Positions 27,087 through 36,772 are shown, counted from the first letter of the stretch. The stretch: 64,000 nt of DNA from Cytophagales bacterium (GCA_030446715.1 JAUJMU010000002.1:12451-76450); one strand, 5' to 3'. Notes: generated by a model from the letters alone, not told the origin. Translations and numbers: made by a program.

Positions 27087-27893
27087 ATGAAAACAGGCCT
27101 GGCTTTATCGGGAGGCGGTGCCCGGGGATTTGCCCACTTAGGCGTTATGAAGGGTCTGCTGGAACAGGGCTTCCGGTTCGACGTGATTTCGGGCGTAAGT
27201 GCCGGTGCCATTGCCGGTGCCCTCTACGCGCAAGGACACACTCCCGACGACATCCTGCGGATTTTTCTCACCACCCGGCTGTTCCGGTACATTCGTCCGG
27301 CGGGGAATTTCCGGGGCTTTTTCCGGTCCGACCGCATGGAAAAGCTCTGCGAAAAATACCTTCCGCATAATTCTTTTGAAGGGCTGAAACTGCCGCTCTT
27401 CGTGAACGCCACCGATATCAAAGAAGGCGAAATTGTGTATTTTTCGGAGGGCCCGCTGATCCGGCCATTGCTGGCTTCGGGCTCCATTCCGGTTATGTTC
27501 GAGCCGGTCAACATCGGCGGCCGGCTGCTGGTAGACGGCGGCGTGCTTAATAATCTGCCGGTGGAGCCGCTGGTGGGAAAGTGTGATTTTATCATCGGGG
27601 TACACACCAATCCCTGCGGACCGGGCCGGCCGGTCACCGATGTCCGGTCCATTCTGGAGCGCACCCTGCTGCTGGTCATCCACAACAACGTACCCCAGCG
27701 GGCCCGGCAGTGCGACCTGTTCATTGAGCCGCCTTCCCTTTCCCGCTTCACCACTATGGACAATGCAAAGGCGCAGGAAATCTTCGACATTGGGTACACC
27801 TTCACCATGGAAAGTGCCCCCCGCATCGCGGAAACCTATGCCAGCCGCCTTGCCGTGCTGAAAGAGATGCAACAACTGAGTGGGCGGAAATAA
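27087..27893 (+). CDS. Patatin-like phospholipase
   Basis: 268 residues. Patatin-family serine acyl hydrolase: oxyanion hole LSGGGARGFAHLGV, nucleophile elbow GVSAGA (GxSxG), and catalytic Asp in LLVDGGVLNN (DGG). The Ser-Asp dyad is complete. Cytosolic, likely acts on membrane phospholipids or acyl chains. It is followed by a PlsC-like acyltransferase on the same strand, with the third palindromic repeat copy between them, suggesting a lipid-turnover pair. Confidence 0.92.
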   Translation: MKTGLALSGGGARGFAHLGVMKGLLEQGFRFDVISGVSAGAIAGALYAQGHTPDDILRIFLTTRLFRYIRPAGNFRGFFRSDRMEKLCEKYLPHNSFEGLKLPLFVNATDIKEGEIVYFSEGPLIRPLLASGSIPVMFEPVNIGGRLLVDGGVLNNLPVEPLVGKCDFIIGVHTNPCGPGRPVTDVRSILERTLLLVIHNNVPQRARQCDLFIEPPSLSRFTTMDNAKAQEIFDIGYTFTMESAPRIAETYASRLAVLKEMQQLSGRK

Positions 27894-27968
27894 TGCTCCG
27901 GTAAACAAATTCCCTCCGGAAACAATCCGCCCGACCCTTTATCTTTACGCCCCGTAAAATACTGGTAC

Positions 27969-27988
27969 AGACGCCATGCATGGCGTCT
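27969..27988. repeat. 20-bp perfect palindrome, copy 3
   Basis: agacgccatgcatggcgtct is a perfect palindrome related to the two copies in glpF, differing at one symmetric base pair. It lies just before the acyltransferase start. Confidence 0.85.
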
Positions 27989-27997
27989 CTAACATAT

Positions 27998-28603
27998 ATG
28001 CCCATGCTCCGACTCATTTCGAGGCTGTACTTCCGGCTTACCGGCTGGAAAACGATCAACAAAGTACCTCCCGGCCTGAACCGTTACGTGATGATTGCCG
28101 CTCCCCACACCAGCAACTGGGACTTTCCCATCTGCATGGCTGCCCTGAGCATTATGGGGGTAAAGATAAATTACCTGGCAAAAAAGGAACTGTTCCGGTT
28201 CCCGCTGGGAATGATCATGCGTTTCTTCGGTGGCATCCCCGTTGACCGCAGCCGCAACAGCGGAATGGTCAATGCCATGATCGGGGCTTTCGGCACGCAC
28301 AAGGAGCTGGTGCTGATGATTCCTGCCGAAGGCACCCGGGGTTACGTAAAGGAATGGAAAAAAGGCTTTTACCACGTGGCCACCGGAGCCGGCGTGCCCA
28401 TCGTGCTGGGTTTTCTCGACTACGGGAAAAAGCTGGCCGGACTGGGCAGCGTTTTTTATCCTACCGGCGACTACGAAAGAGATCTGGCAACCATTCAAAA
28501 CTTCTACCGCCCGATCCAGCCCAAACACCCCGAACGGTCCAGTCTGAGGGATACTTCTTCCGCTGACGCCGGCGCCACACCCGGAATGGGTTACAAACCG
28601 TGA
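27998..28603 (+). CDS. Lysophospholipid acyltransferase family protein (PlsC-like)
   Basis: 202 residues from the ATG at 27998; the in-frame ATG at 27980 lies inside the palindromic repeat and is disfavoured, and an ATG at 28004 is also possible. Acyltransferase motifs: APHTSNWDF (H-x4-D catalytic motif), PVDRSRNSGMV and the substrate-binding MIPAEGTRG (EGTR). The family acylates lysophosphatidate or similar acceptors at the inner membrane. The C-terminal ~20 residues (SSLRDTSSADAGATPGMGYKP) look non-conserved. Confidence 0.88.
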   Translation: MPMLRLISRLYFRLTGWKTINKVPPGLNRYVMIAAPHTSNWDFPICMAALSIMGVKINYLAKKELFRFPLGMIMRFFGGIPVDRSRNSGMVNAMIGAFGTHKELVLMIPAEGTRGYVKEWKKGFYHVATGAGVPIVLGFLDYGKKLAGLGSVFYPTGDYERDLATIQNFYRPIQPKHPERSSLRDTSSADAGATPGMGYKP

Positions 28604-28643
28604 CATAACCTTCCTTGTCAATACATCTGCTCACTAATCACTG

Positions 28644-31128
28644 ATGACCGGACCACTCCCGATTCTCGAAATTCTGGAGGACGTAAAAGATGCCCTGCGG
28701 GGGCAAAATACGGTTATCCTGCAGGCTCCGCCCGGGGCCGGCAAGAGTACTGTACTGCCGGGGCACCTGCTGGACGAACCGTGGCTGGCCGGAGGGAAAA
28801 TCCTGATGCTGCAGCCCCGCCGGCTGGCTGCCCGGGCCGTTGCCGGCCGCCTCTCCACGCTGCTCGGAGAACCAGTCGGCGGTGTTGCCGGCTACCGCGT
28901 CCGGTTCGAAAAGGCTGTCAGTGCCCGCACCCGGATTGAAGTATTGACCGAGGGTATTCTGACCCGCATGATTCAGTCGGACAATACGCTGGAAGGCGTT
29001 GGACTGGTGATTTTCGACGAATTTCATGAACGCAGCCTCCACGCCGATCTGGCCCTTGCCCTTTGCCGGGAGGTACAACAGGTGCTGCGCGACGACCTGC
29101 GGATACTGGTCATGTCGGCGACACTGGACAGCCAGAACCTCGCCCCGCTGCTGGGCAACCCTCCCGTGCTCACCAGCCAGGGCCGGCAGTTTCCGGTGGA
29201 GTACCGCTACCTGCCTCATGAGCCGGATACCCCCCTGCCGCTGAGCATGAGCCGGGTGATCCGGAAGGCGCTGGCCGAAGAAACCGGCGATATTCTGGCT
29301 TTTCTGCCGGGTGCCGGCGAAATTTCCCGTACCGGGCAGATGCTGCAGGAAAGCAACCCCACGATCCGGATTCACCCGCTGTACGGCGACCTGCCGCCGA
29401 GGCAACAGCAGGAGGCCATTCTACCCAGTCCGGATGGCCGGCGGAAGGTGGTACTGGCGACTTCCATTGCCGAAACCAGCCTTACGATTGAAGGCATCCG
29501 CGTGGTAATCGACAGCGGCCTTGCCCGCTCCCCCCGGTTTGACCCCCGCACCGGCCTGACGCGCCTGGAGACGGTAAAAGTAACTCAGGACGCCGCCGGT
29601 CAGCGGGCCGGCCGGGCCGGACGACTCGGGCCCGGAATCTGCTACCGGCTCTGGCGGCAGGGCGCTCATGGTCAGTTGGTTCCGCACCGGACGCCGGAGA
29701 TACTGGAAGCCGATCTGGCTCCGCTGGTGCTCGAACTGGCGCAGTGGGGCACCCGGGATTTCCGCAAGCTTGCCTGGCTGACGCCCCCACCCGCCGGTGC
29801 CGTGGCCCAGGCCCGCGAACTGCTCAACGGGCTGGGCGCGCTGGACGACGACCGGATCACCGGCCGCGGCCGGGAAATGCTGCGTCTGCCCACCCATCCG
29901 CGTCTGGCTCACCTGCTGCTCGAAGGAAAAAAAATGCAACTCGCTGCCCTTGCCACCGACATTGCCGCTATTCTGGAAGAACGCGACCTGTTGCCCCGCG
30001 AGGCGGGTGCCGACCTCGTGCTCCGCATCGAGGCGCTGCGCAACTGGCGGAGCACCGGCTACTCAGCCGGCGACCGGGCGGCCTGCGAACGGACGGAACG
30101 GCTGGCGGCCCAGTGGCGGAAAAACCTGGACGTCAGGACGGACAACTCGCCTCCGGCACCGAGTCAGGTGGGCCGGCTGCTGGCTGCGGCGTATCCCGAA
30201 CGGGTTGCCCGCAGACGCGAAGGCAATCAGGCCAGCTACCGGCTGGCCAATGGCCGCACGGCCCGGTTGCAGGAACATGACCCCCTCGCCCACGACAACT
30301 GGATTGCCATTGCCCACCTCGACGCCGGTACGGGTGAAGGCCGCATCTACCTTGCCGCACCGCTGAACCCGGAAGACCTGCGTGGGGAGATGCAGCGGCA
30401 CGAAGTGGTGGACTGGGACGCCGGCAAGGGTGTGTTGATTGCCCGGACCGAAACCCGGCTGGGCGACATCCTGGTGGAAAGTACACCGCTGACGAAGGTC
30501 AATGATGCCCTGAAGCGGGAAGTACTCTGCCGGGTGGTAAAAACTGAAGGACTTTCCCTGCTGAACTGGACGGAAAGCATGGCCGGATGGCAGGCCCGCG
30601 TACTCAGTCTCCGGCACTGGCGGCCTGATGAACAGTGGCCCGACCTGACTGCCGGAACTTTACTCGCAACTGTGGACAACTGGCTGGCGCCTTATCTGGA
30701 AGGCGTGCGGCGGCGGGAAGATTTCAGTAAACTGGATTTGCACGGCATTCTGTCCGGCTTATTGCCCTGGCCTCTGCCGGCCCGGCTGGACGAACTGGCT
30801 CCGCCTGCCATCAAAGTGCCGAGTGGTTCTTCTATCCGGCTGCAGTATTCACCCGAGGGAAGTGATCCGGTGCTGGCGGTGCGCCTGCAGGAAGTATTCG
30901 GGCTGCTGCACACGCCGACGGTGAACGAAGGGCGTACCCGCGTGCTGCTGCATCTGCTTTCGCCGGGGCACCGGCCGGTGCAGGTCACGCAGGACCTCAA
31001 AAAGTTTCTGGGAAAACACTTATCCGCAGGTGCGCAGGGAACTCCGCGTGCGGTACCAGAAACATTTCTGGCCCGAAGACCCCTGGACGGCCGAAGCGGT
31101 AAGGGGCGTAAAGCGCAAAAATCCCTGA
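28644..31128 (+). pseudogene. hrpB: ATP-dependent helicase HrpB with +1 frameshift near the 3' end
   Basis: Superfamily 2 DEAH-type helicase of about 827 residues when corrected. Motifs: Walker A QAPPGAGKSTVLP, PRRLAARAVA, FDEFHERSLHADLA (DEFH box), VMSATLD, TSIAETSLTIEGI, QRAGRAGRLGPG, then helicase-associated domains. The frame breaks at an A5 run (30999-31003). Removing one A gives SFWENTYPQVRRELR and RYQKHFWPEDP, the characteristic HrpB C-terminus, ending in TGA at 31126-31128. As read, the frame instead runs on to 31166 and ends inside a dispersed repeat (QLRNFKL). Only the last ~40 residues are affected, so the protein may still work, or the extra A may be a sequencing error. Confidence 0.85.
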
Positions 31129-31144
31129 AGCCGGGATTTAAGCA

Positions 31145-31165
31145 GCTGCGCAATTTTAAATTGTG
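31145..31165. repeat. 21-bp direct repeat flanking the TIR element, copy A
   Basis: gctgcgcaattttaaattgt plus g is identical to 46788-46808, which lies at the same relative position before copy B of the TIR element, just after the mnhG stop. Confidence 0.85.
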
Positions 31166-31225
31166 AATTTTAGATTTTGAATGTCAGATTAGTCGTCTGA
31201 CTGTCAGATGTTTATAATTAAAATC

Positions 31226-31413
31226 GGTTCCTGGAGACTTATAGGGAAAAGTCTTCAGGAAGCCTCATCCCCCGGCCCGTTAGCTTCGCTGATCCCTTCG
31301 GGATTCTCCCTGGGAGAAGGGGAGCAGAAGCGTCGCAGTCAAGTCCCTCTCCCTGGGAGAGGGGCTGGGGGTGAGGTCCGGTTCACATCATTCCCTGCAT
31401 GTCTCCAAGAACC
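31226..31413. mobile_element. Repeat element A with 23-bp terminal inverted repeats (MITE-like)
   Basis: The 5' end (31226-31248, ggttcctggagacttatagg...) and the 3' end (31391-31413) are inverted repeats at 19 of 23 positions. A second copy with perfect termini lies at 46863-47054. The interior contains a CCCTCTCCCTGGGAGAGGG-type palindromic module and no open reading frame that looks real, so any mobilising enzyme must be encoded elsewhere. Confidence 0.75.
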
Positions 31414-31950
31414 TAAAAAGCTGAATTTTGAAATGCTCTATAAGTTTGCCCGCTTACTTAAAGCTATCAGAAGAGAGTCTGTAATTCGGGGGTTCTCCGA
31501 AGGTTTAAAACTGATTATGCCCTGCCCTATTTAGCTGAGGTTTACCCACAAATATTGATGAAAATCCTGTGGAAGGCGGGTTTGCAGTGGGCGAAGCGGG
31601 TGCGGTGGGGGTGCAGCAGCGGCGCGGCCGGTTCCGGGCTCCTGTGCAGTGGCCGGAGGAATGCGGGCTTGGCCTTTTTCAAAGGGAGGAACCGGCTATA
31701 GCAGAAATATCTGATTTGTAGTAAAGCTTATCCTAAAACCCGAAAGGATTCCAAAACCTTGCGGGTTGGGTACCACAGCCGATATACTATTGCTATAGTT
31801 GCTACTGCTTTTTTCTTTTGGGCAAACAAAAGAAAAGTAAGACCCACACATATGTTTACTTGAACCGGATGTGGCGGGAATTTCCTGCTTGAGGAGAAAC
31901 CAAAACTGACTGAAGAATAAAAGCCTCAAACTTATGGGTAAACATTAGCC
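31414..31950. other. Gene-free region before the stressosome operon
   Basis: About 540 bp with no convincing gene. A tttcttttgggcaaacaaaag palindrome-like stretch near 31810-31835 resembles a repeat common in Bacteroidota intergenic DNA. The rest shows nothing recognisable. Confidence 0.5.
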
Positions 31951-33288
31951 CTACCTGGGCCAGGTGAAATAAAAAGTAGCCCCGCGTCCGGTCGATTCCA
32001 CCCATGCCTTGCCGCCTTTTTCGGCAGTGATCTTCTGCACAATGGCCAGCCCCAGCCCCGTGCTGTCTTTGGCTGCAGACCCGTTGAGGGTATAGTACAT
32101 TCTGAATATTTTATCGTGGTACTGAGCCGGTATTCCGGGACCATCATCGGCCACGCTGAACTGATAAAAACCTTCATTGGCCTGGCATTGAACGGTAATG
32201 TTCCCCTCGGGCCGGTCGTGGTATTTGATGGCGTTGCTGATCAGGTTGCCAAAAAGCTGCTGGAGATAGATTTCTTCGGCTACCAGCACCGGCAAGCCCC
32301 CCCCCAGGTGAATCTGCATACCAGCCGGAATGCTCAGGGAGTCAATGACACCCCGCAGCAGCTTCTCCATCTGAACGGTGGTTTTTTCCACCTGTTCACG
32401 GCCCGATTTGGCGTAAGACAAAATGCCGAAAATAAGCTTATCCATCCGGCGCACCTGCTCCAGCAGCATATCGCAGTACAGACTGGCGCGGTCGTGTTCC
32501 GTCACTTCGGGGATTTTCCGGAGCAGGTTCAGAAAACCTTCAATGTTTTTCAGAGGGGCCTTCAGGTCATGCGACACGGTATAGGCAAACTGCTCCAGTT
32601 CCTTGTTCATCTTCCCCAGCAGGGCGTTGGCATCACTGCGCTCTGCCAGCAACTGGGTGATTTCCCCGTTGGACTGCGCCAGATCGGCGTTCAGTTTCCT
32701 GATTTCATCCAGCTGGTGATCGGTTTCGATGCTTTTCAGCCGCAGGGCTTCGAGTACATCCAGAATATCCATATTCTGCTGTTTGATCTCCTCGTAAGGC
32801 GAGACATGAATTTCCCGGCGGAATTGCTCCTGCCAGCTTTCCACCACCGCTTTACTGAAAACCGGGTGCCGGACGGGAATCCGGAGGGAAAGCTGCGCCC
32901 GGGTGCCTCTGTCCGGATGACTGTCCAGTTGAAACAGATCAACCAGCCGGCGGGAGTGAATGATGCCGCAGCCCTTGGTGCGGATATCCGGATGGGCAAC
33001 GTTGAGGATGGCATCCAGGTCCGGGATGCCCCGCCCCCGGTCCGTAATTATGGCAGTGAGGTACAGGCGTCCCGTCTGCTCACCGATGCTGAACTGGATC
33101 GTACCGCTCCCGACGTGCTCCACCACGTTGCGGCCCATTTCGGAGACGGCAGTGGCAAATTTAGTCTGACTCGGCAGGTTCATACCCGTCAGTGCGCTGA
33201 GCTGCCGGGCCCGCTTGTAGGCCAGCACCACATCCAGTTCATTGGCGAGGGTAAGCTTTACAACGTCCGGATACAGATATTTATCCAT
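31951..33288 (-). CDS. Histidine kinase with N-terminal RsbT-like ATPase domain (stressosome operon)
   Basis: 445 residues with two GHKL ATPase modules. Residues ~1-140 resemble RsbT/RsbW-type kinases (TKFATAVSEMGRNVVEHV; TDRGRGIPDLD; a G-rich CGIIHSRRLVD). A coiled coil (~165-225) leads to a HisKA dimerisation domain with the phospho-accepting His in FAYTVSHDLKAPLKNIEGF, then a second HATPase (FGNLISNAIKYHDRPE N-box, VADDGPGIPAQYHDKIFRMY, GLGLAIVQKITAEKGGKAWVES). Cytosolic. It is the last gene of the RsbR-S-T-phosphatase cluster, starting 4 bp after the preceding stop, and probably feeds stressosome signals to a response regulator such as the divergent one at 36254. Confidence 0.9.
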   Translation of the reverse strand: MDKYLYPDVVKLTLANELDVVLAYKRARQLSALTGMNLPSQTKFATAVSEMGRNVVEHVGSGTIQFSIGEQTGRLYLTAIITDRGRGIPDLDAILNVAHPDIRTKGCGIIHSRRLVDLFQLDSHPDRGTRAQLSLRIPVRHPVFSKAVVESWQEQFRREIHVSPYEEIKQQNMDILDVLEALRLKSIETDHQLDEIRKLNADLAQSNGEITQLLAERSDANALLGKMNKELEQFAYTVSHDLKAPLKNIEGFLNLLRKIPEVTEHDRASLYCDMLLEQVRRMDKLIFGILSYAKSGREQVEKTTVQMEKLLRGVIDSLSIPAGMQIHLGGGLPVLVAEEIYLQQLFGNLISNAIKYHDRPEGNITVQCQANEGFYQFSVADDGPGIPAQYHDKIFRMYYTLNGSAAKDSTGLGLAIVQKITAEKGGKAWVESTGRGATFYFTWPR

Positions 33289-33292
33289 AAAT

Positions 33293-34318
33293 CTACCTTT
33301 TGGTTCGGCTGACCATTACCAGTACGTCATCCCGTCGCCGGGAAAATTCCTTGTAAAGCACGGCGGCAATCACAGAGGTCGAATGGGTTTTCAGGTCCGG
33401 GTATTTATTCAGGTCCCAGCGTGACTGAATTCCGTCGGAATGCAAGACCAGCAGTGTGGCCGGGCCGCAGTCGAAAAAGTGGTCACTCATATGGCCGGGG
33501 AAATTATTACCCAAGATGCCGTTGTAGGACAAAAGGCCCTTGGTTACATCACCAGAAAAAATCCGGCCGCTGATGTTGCCAACCCCGCAGAAACGGAAGC
33601 GGTTCTGGTCATTTTCCAGCACTGCAACCGCACCTACCGCACCGCGGGTGGGGGCAATGGCGGCATGTATGGCCACCAGACACTGGACCGGTTCAAAACT
33701 GGTTTCCTCCAAAAAGACTTTGATTGCCTGGCGGGCAGCATGCCGGGCATCGGGGCCGTGACCCAACCCATCCACTGCCAGCAGAGCAAACTGTCCGTCC
33801 TTCTCCCGGAGCGCCCAGCCGTCTCCGCACGCCTCTTCTCCAGGTTTGGGCACCATCACTACTCCGGTTTCAAATTCATGCGCCGGGCTCTGGTACCTTG
33901 CCGGCCGGGTGGCATTGTATAACCGCGCCAAAACCACGGTGCCGCTTCCTGCCTGAGAATAAAGATCAAACTCACCGGAAAGCCGCCGGATGGCACCCAG
34001 GCCTTCCCCCTGTGACCCGACCGTAGATACACCGTCTTCAAGCATGCGCGTGGGGTCAGCCATACCGGGTCCCGTGTCGAGGCAAAGCATTTCAATGCCG
34101 GCTACTCCGTGCCGGCTTACGGCTTTGACCAGCAATTCACCACCATTGGTCGTGTGCTTGACCAAATTAGAGGTCAGCTCGGAAACCACGATATCTACCT
34201 TCCCCAGCATGACAGCACTGAGGCCGTAGCTTTCGGCAAGTCTGTGTATTTCTTTCCGGACCGTGTTCAAAAAACTGCGGTCGGTAAGCAGAAAACTCTG
34301 GTGTGCGTTAAAGTCCAT
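33293..34318 (-). CDS. RsbW/T-like ATPase fused to SpoIIE/RsbX-type phosphatase
   Basis: 341 residues. Residues ~1-130 are a GHKL anti-sigma/RsbT-type domain (VDIVVSELTSNLVKHTTNGG N-box; LCLDTGPGMADPTRML; GSQGEGLGAIRRL). Residues ~150-340 are a PP2C-like SpoIIE/RsbX domain (DGWALREKDGQFALLAVDGLGHGPDARHAARQAI, with metal-binding Asp; GVGNISGRIFSGD; LVLHSDGIQSRW; DDVLVMVSRT). In the Bacillus stressosome RsbX dephosphorylates RsbR/RsbS; fusion to an RsbT-like ATPase is a variation known in Gram-negative stressosome loci. Its start overlaps the rsbT end by 11 bp. Confidence 0.9.
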   Translation of the reverse strand: MDFNAHQSFLLTDRSFLNTVRKEIHRLAESYGLSAVMLGKVDIVVSELTSNLVKHTTNGGELLVKAVSRHGVAGIEMLCLDTGPGMADPTRMLEDGVSTVGSQGEGLGAIRRLSGEFDLYSQAGSGTVVLARLYNATRPARYQSPAHEFETGVVMVPKPGEEACGDGWALREKDGQFALLAVDGLGHGPDARHAARQAIKVFLEETSFEPVQCLVAIHAAIAPTRGAVGAVAVLENDQNRFRFCGVGNISGRIFSGDVTKGLLSYNGILGNNFPGHMSDHFFDCGPATLLVLHSDGIQSRWDLNKYPDLKTHSTSVIAAVLYKEFSRRRDDVLVMVSRTKR

Positions 34319-34721
34319 TTTTCCAGCGGATTACCGTAATGGTGGTACCTTTGCCCACTTCACTTTGGATCGAAAATTCATTTACCAGACGTTTTGTTCC
34401 GGGTAATCCGAGTCCAAGACTTTTGCCAGTGCTGTAACCGTCCTGCATGGCCAGCCGGATGTCAGCAATACCCGGACCTTCGTCGGCAAAGGTGAGCTGC
34501 ACGCCGGTTACCTTGTCTCTCAGGACCACTTCAAGGGTGACTTTACCGCCCCCGGCGTAGCGGAGCATATTCCGCACCAGTTCACTGGCTGCCGTAATGA
34601 GTTTGGTTTGCCCCAGCAGGCTCATCCCTATTTTGACTGCTAATTCCTTTACCCGGTTCCGGAGGGTCACAACATCCTGTTCTCTGGTGATTTCAATGAT
34701 GTCTTTACTCAGAGTTACCAT
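34308..34721 (-). CDS. rsbT: RsbT-like serine kinase of the stressosome
   Basis: 137 residues from the ATG at 34721 (MVTLSKDIIEITREQDVV), the normal RsbT length. GHKL kinase boxes: TKLITAASELVRNMLRYAGGG (N-box), FADEGPGIADIRLAMQDGYSTG and SLGLGLPGTKRLVNEF (G-boxes). RsbT phosphorylates RsbS and RsbR under stress and leaves the complex to activate its target. Start overlaps the rsbS end by 17 bp, implying translational coupling. Confidence 0.93.
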   Translation of the reverse strand: MVTLSKDIIEITREQDVVTLRNRVKELAVKIGMSLLGQTKLITAASELVRNMLRYAGGGKVTLEVVLRDKVTGVQLTFADEGPGIADIRLAMQDGYSTGKSLGLGLPGTKRLVNEFSIQSEVGKGTTITVIRWKNGL

Positions 34722-35103
34722 AAAACCGCCCCCCTTCCCTGACATCGCTGCCAAGTCGCTTATGAAGGAGTTCCATGCCTCTTTCCACGTTGAGGGCGGT
34801 GTGAACACCTGCCAGGGTGAGACCTAGTTCGACCAGCGTAATGGCTACGGCCGGCTGCATGCCTACCACCACGGTTTCGGCATCCATAATGCGCGACATC
34901 GTAGCAATGTTGTTCAGAATCCGGCCCATAAAGGAGTCAACAAGGCCGACGGCGGAAATGTCAATCAGGACACCCCGGGCATCGGTTTCACTGACCATCC
35001 GGATCAGGTCGGTTTCGAGGTTAAGGGCAAGCCGGTCGTACAGGTCCACCTGAATGGTAACCAGCAGAAAAGAGCCCATTTTAAGTATCGGTATCCGGTC
35101 CAT
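34705..35103 (-). CDS. rsbS: RsbS STAS-domain stressosome scaffold
   Basis: 132 residues from the ATG at 35103 (MDRIPILKMGSFLLVTIQVDLYDRLAL). Pure STAS domain with the RsbS signature RGVLIDISAVGLVDSFMGRILNNIATMSRIMDAETVVVGMQPAVAITLVELGL; the Ser of VDSFMGR matches the RsbT phosphorylation site. Together with RsbR it builds the megadalton stressosome shell. Starts 7 bp after rsbR. Confidence 0.95.
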   Translation of the reverse strand: MDRIPILKMGSFLLVTIQVDLYDRLALNLETDLIRMVSETDARGVLIDISAVGLVDSFMGRILNNIATMSRIMDAETVVVGMQPAVAITLVELGLTLAGVHTALNVERGMELLHKRLGSDVREGGRFYGNSE

Positions 35104-35110
35104 AGCTTTC

Positions 35111-35965
35111 CTATTTTCTCTCCCCCCTGCGTACTTCCAGATTAAGCATCTGGAAAGCCAGTTTAAGAGCGCTGGCCAAGGTCGCTTTGGTTTTGATGCT
35201 GGAAAGGTCAATGCCCAGGTGCACAATGGTTTGGGCTATCTCAGGACGGATGCCGCTGATGATGCACTCGGCCCCCATGAGCCGTGCGGCACTTACGGTT
35301 TTGATCAGGTGCTGGGCAACCAGGGAATCCACGGCGGGCACGCCCGAAATGTCCAGAATGGCAATGCTGCTGCCGGTCGCAACAATCTCCTGCAGCAGGC
35401 CTTCCACCACAGTTTGGGTGCGCATGCTGTCCAGGGTACCGATAATCGGCAGGGCGACTACACCTTCCCAGACCCGGATCACGGGCGTGGAAATCTCGCC
35501 GATCTCATCCGTCTGGCGCATGATCACTTCCTCGCGGCCCTTGATAAAGGTTTCGAAGGTAGTGATGCTCAGGCTGTCGAGCAGTTGGTTAAGTTCTCTG
35601 GCCGATTCGTAGAGCAGCCGGGCGTCGCCGGCAAATTTCTTGTCAAGTACCTCGGCAAGGGTTTGTTTGAGGCTGAGAACGTAGGTAGCCGTTTCGCGCG
35701 GGGTAAAACCCTGCCTCGCCCGGTATATGGACACTTCACTGATAATATCGGAAACGGACTCGTGCTCCTGGGACTCCGTATTTTTAAAATTATCGCTGGC
35801 AATTACTTTAAGCACTGCCAACAACAACTCTTCGGACTGCTGGCGGGACTTCTCATTGGACATGAGTTCTTCCCTCAGGATATGATCCTCGGCCAGATTT
35901 GTCATCCACTGGGTTAATATGCTTTGTTTATTTTTTTCCAGGAATTTGGTCACTTCTGATTGCAT
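35111..35965 (-). CDS. rsbR: RsbR-type stressosome sensor
   Basis: 284 residues. Residues ~1-150 form an all-helical N-terminal sensor (MQSEVTKFLEKNKQSILTQWM...YVLSLKQTLAEVL...), not a globin fold as in Bacillus RsbRA; it resembles the RsbRD N-terminal domain. The C-terminal STAS domain is RsbR-typical: TPVIRVWEGVVALPIIGTLDSMRTQ, AILDISGVPAVDSLVAQHLIKTVSAARLMGAECIISGIRPEIAQTIVHLGI, with the phospho-acceptor region at GVPAVDS and T-rich neighbours. First gene of the operon; the signal sensed is unknown. Confidence 0.93.
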   Translation of the reverse strand: MQSEVTKFLEKNKQSILTQWMTNLAEDHILREELMSNEKSRQQSEELLLAVLKVIASDNFKNTESQEHESVSDIISEVSIYRARQGFTPRETATYVLSLKQTLAEVLDKKFAGDARLLYESARELNQLLDSLSITTFETFIKGREEVIMRQTDEIGEISTPVIRVWEGVVALPIIGTLDSMRTQTVVEGLLQEIVATGSSIAILDISGVPAVDSLVAQHLIKTVSAARLMGAECIISGIRPEIAQTIVHLGIDLSSIKTKATLASALKLAFQMLNLEVRRGERK

Positions 35966-36253
35966 GTGTTTCGGGTTGAGGATGAGGTTTTCCTGAAAGT
36001 TAAAAGGCGCAAAAGGGTGGTTCAGGCATCAAAAAGATCTGCCGGGTCCGGGCCGGCCATACTGAAAGAGCAGCCCGGCTGAAAATTTCATAGAAGTATG
36101 TATATGTAATGTTAAACAAATTGCCCCTAAAACACGTAAGGTATACACGTATTTGTCCCCGCGCTGCTGTTTTATCCCAAAAACAGGCAACCGGGCAGCG
36201 AAATAAAGCAGCAGTAAATGTAAACGGATTCATTTCAACTTTTCCCCTTCCCG

Positions 36254-36655
36254 ATGACCCGATGGAATACGGTTTTACTCGTGGACGATGATCCGGCCAG
36301 CAGTTTCCTTTCGCTGGAGACCCTGGAAGAGCTGGCTGTCAGCAACCGTATATTTACCATCTTCAACGGCGAAGAAGCTCTCCGTTTCGTGGAAACCCAC
36401 TGCGGAAATCCGGACCCGGAACTGTCGTGTTTCTGCCCCATGCTGATTCTGCTGGACATTAACATGCCGGTCATGACCGGGTTTGAGTTTCTGGAAAGGT
36501 TCTGCCGGTTGCCTGCCCCGTTCCGGAACGGCGTTCAGATCGTGCTGCTTACCACCTCCACCCGTGAGACCGACCGGTTGCAGGCCCGCAAGTACCACGT
36601 GCGGCACTACCTTGAAAAACCGCTCACCGCGGAGAAACTCCTTCCCATCCTGTAA
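36254..36655 (+). CDS. Single-domain response regulator (REC)
   Basis: 133 residues, receiver domain only: LLVDDDPASSF (acidic pocket), phospho-acceptor Asp in LILLDINMPVMTGFEFL, conserved Thr in QIVLLTTST and Lys in HYLEKPLTAEKLL. No output domain, so it acts by protein contact, like CheY or Spo0F. It diverges from the stressosome operon across a ~290-bp gap and is a natural candidate partner for the histidine kinase at 31951-33288; that pairing is inference. Confidence 0.93.
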   Translation: MTRWNTVLLVDDDPASSFLSLETLEELAVSNRIFTIFNGEEALRFVETHCGNPDPELSCFCPMLILLDINMPVMTGFEFLERFCRLPAPFRNGVQIVLLTTSTRETDRLQARKYHVRHYLEKPLTAEKLLPIL

Positions 36656-36772
36656 CCTTTACATCTGCCGGATAAAAAAGGTCCGTACAATGCCGGTCAA
36701 CCGGAAGGCTGAATCCATTGCAGGTTCTCTTTTTCTGCCTTTCCCATCACCACGGATGCGGTGATAAAAGAT

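Noticed and set aside
31208-31534. 108-residue + strand frame
   Set aside because: It lies mostly within the dispersed repeat element and has no protein-like features.
32116-33312. 398-residue + strand open frame over the histidine kinase
   Set aside because: The minus strand carries full histidine-kinase motifs; the + strand has none.
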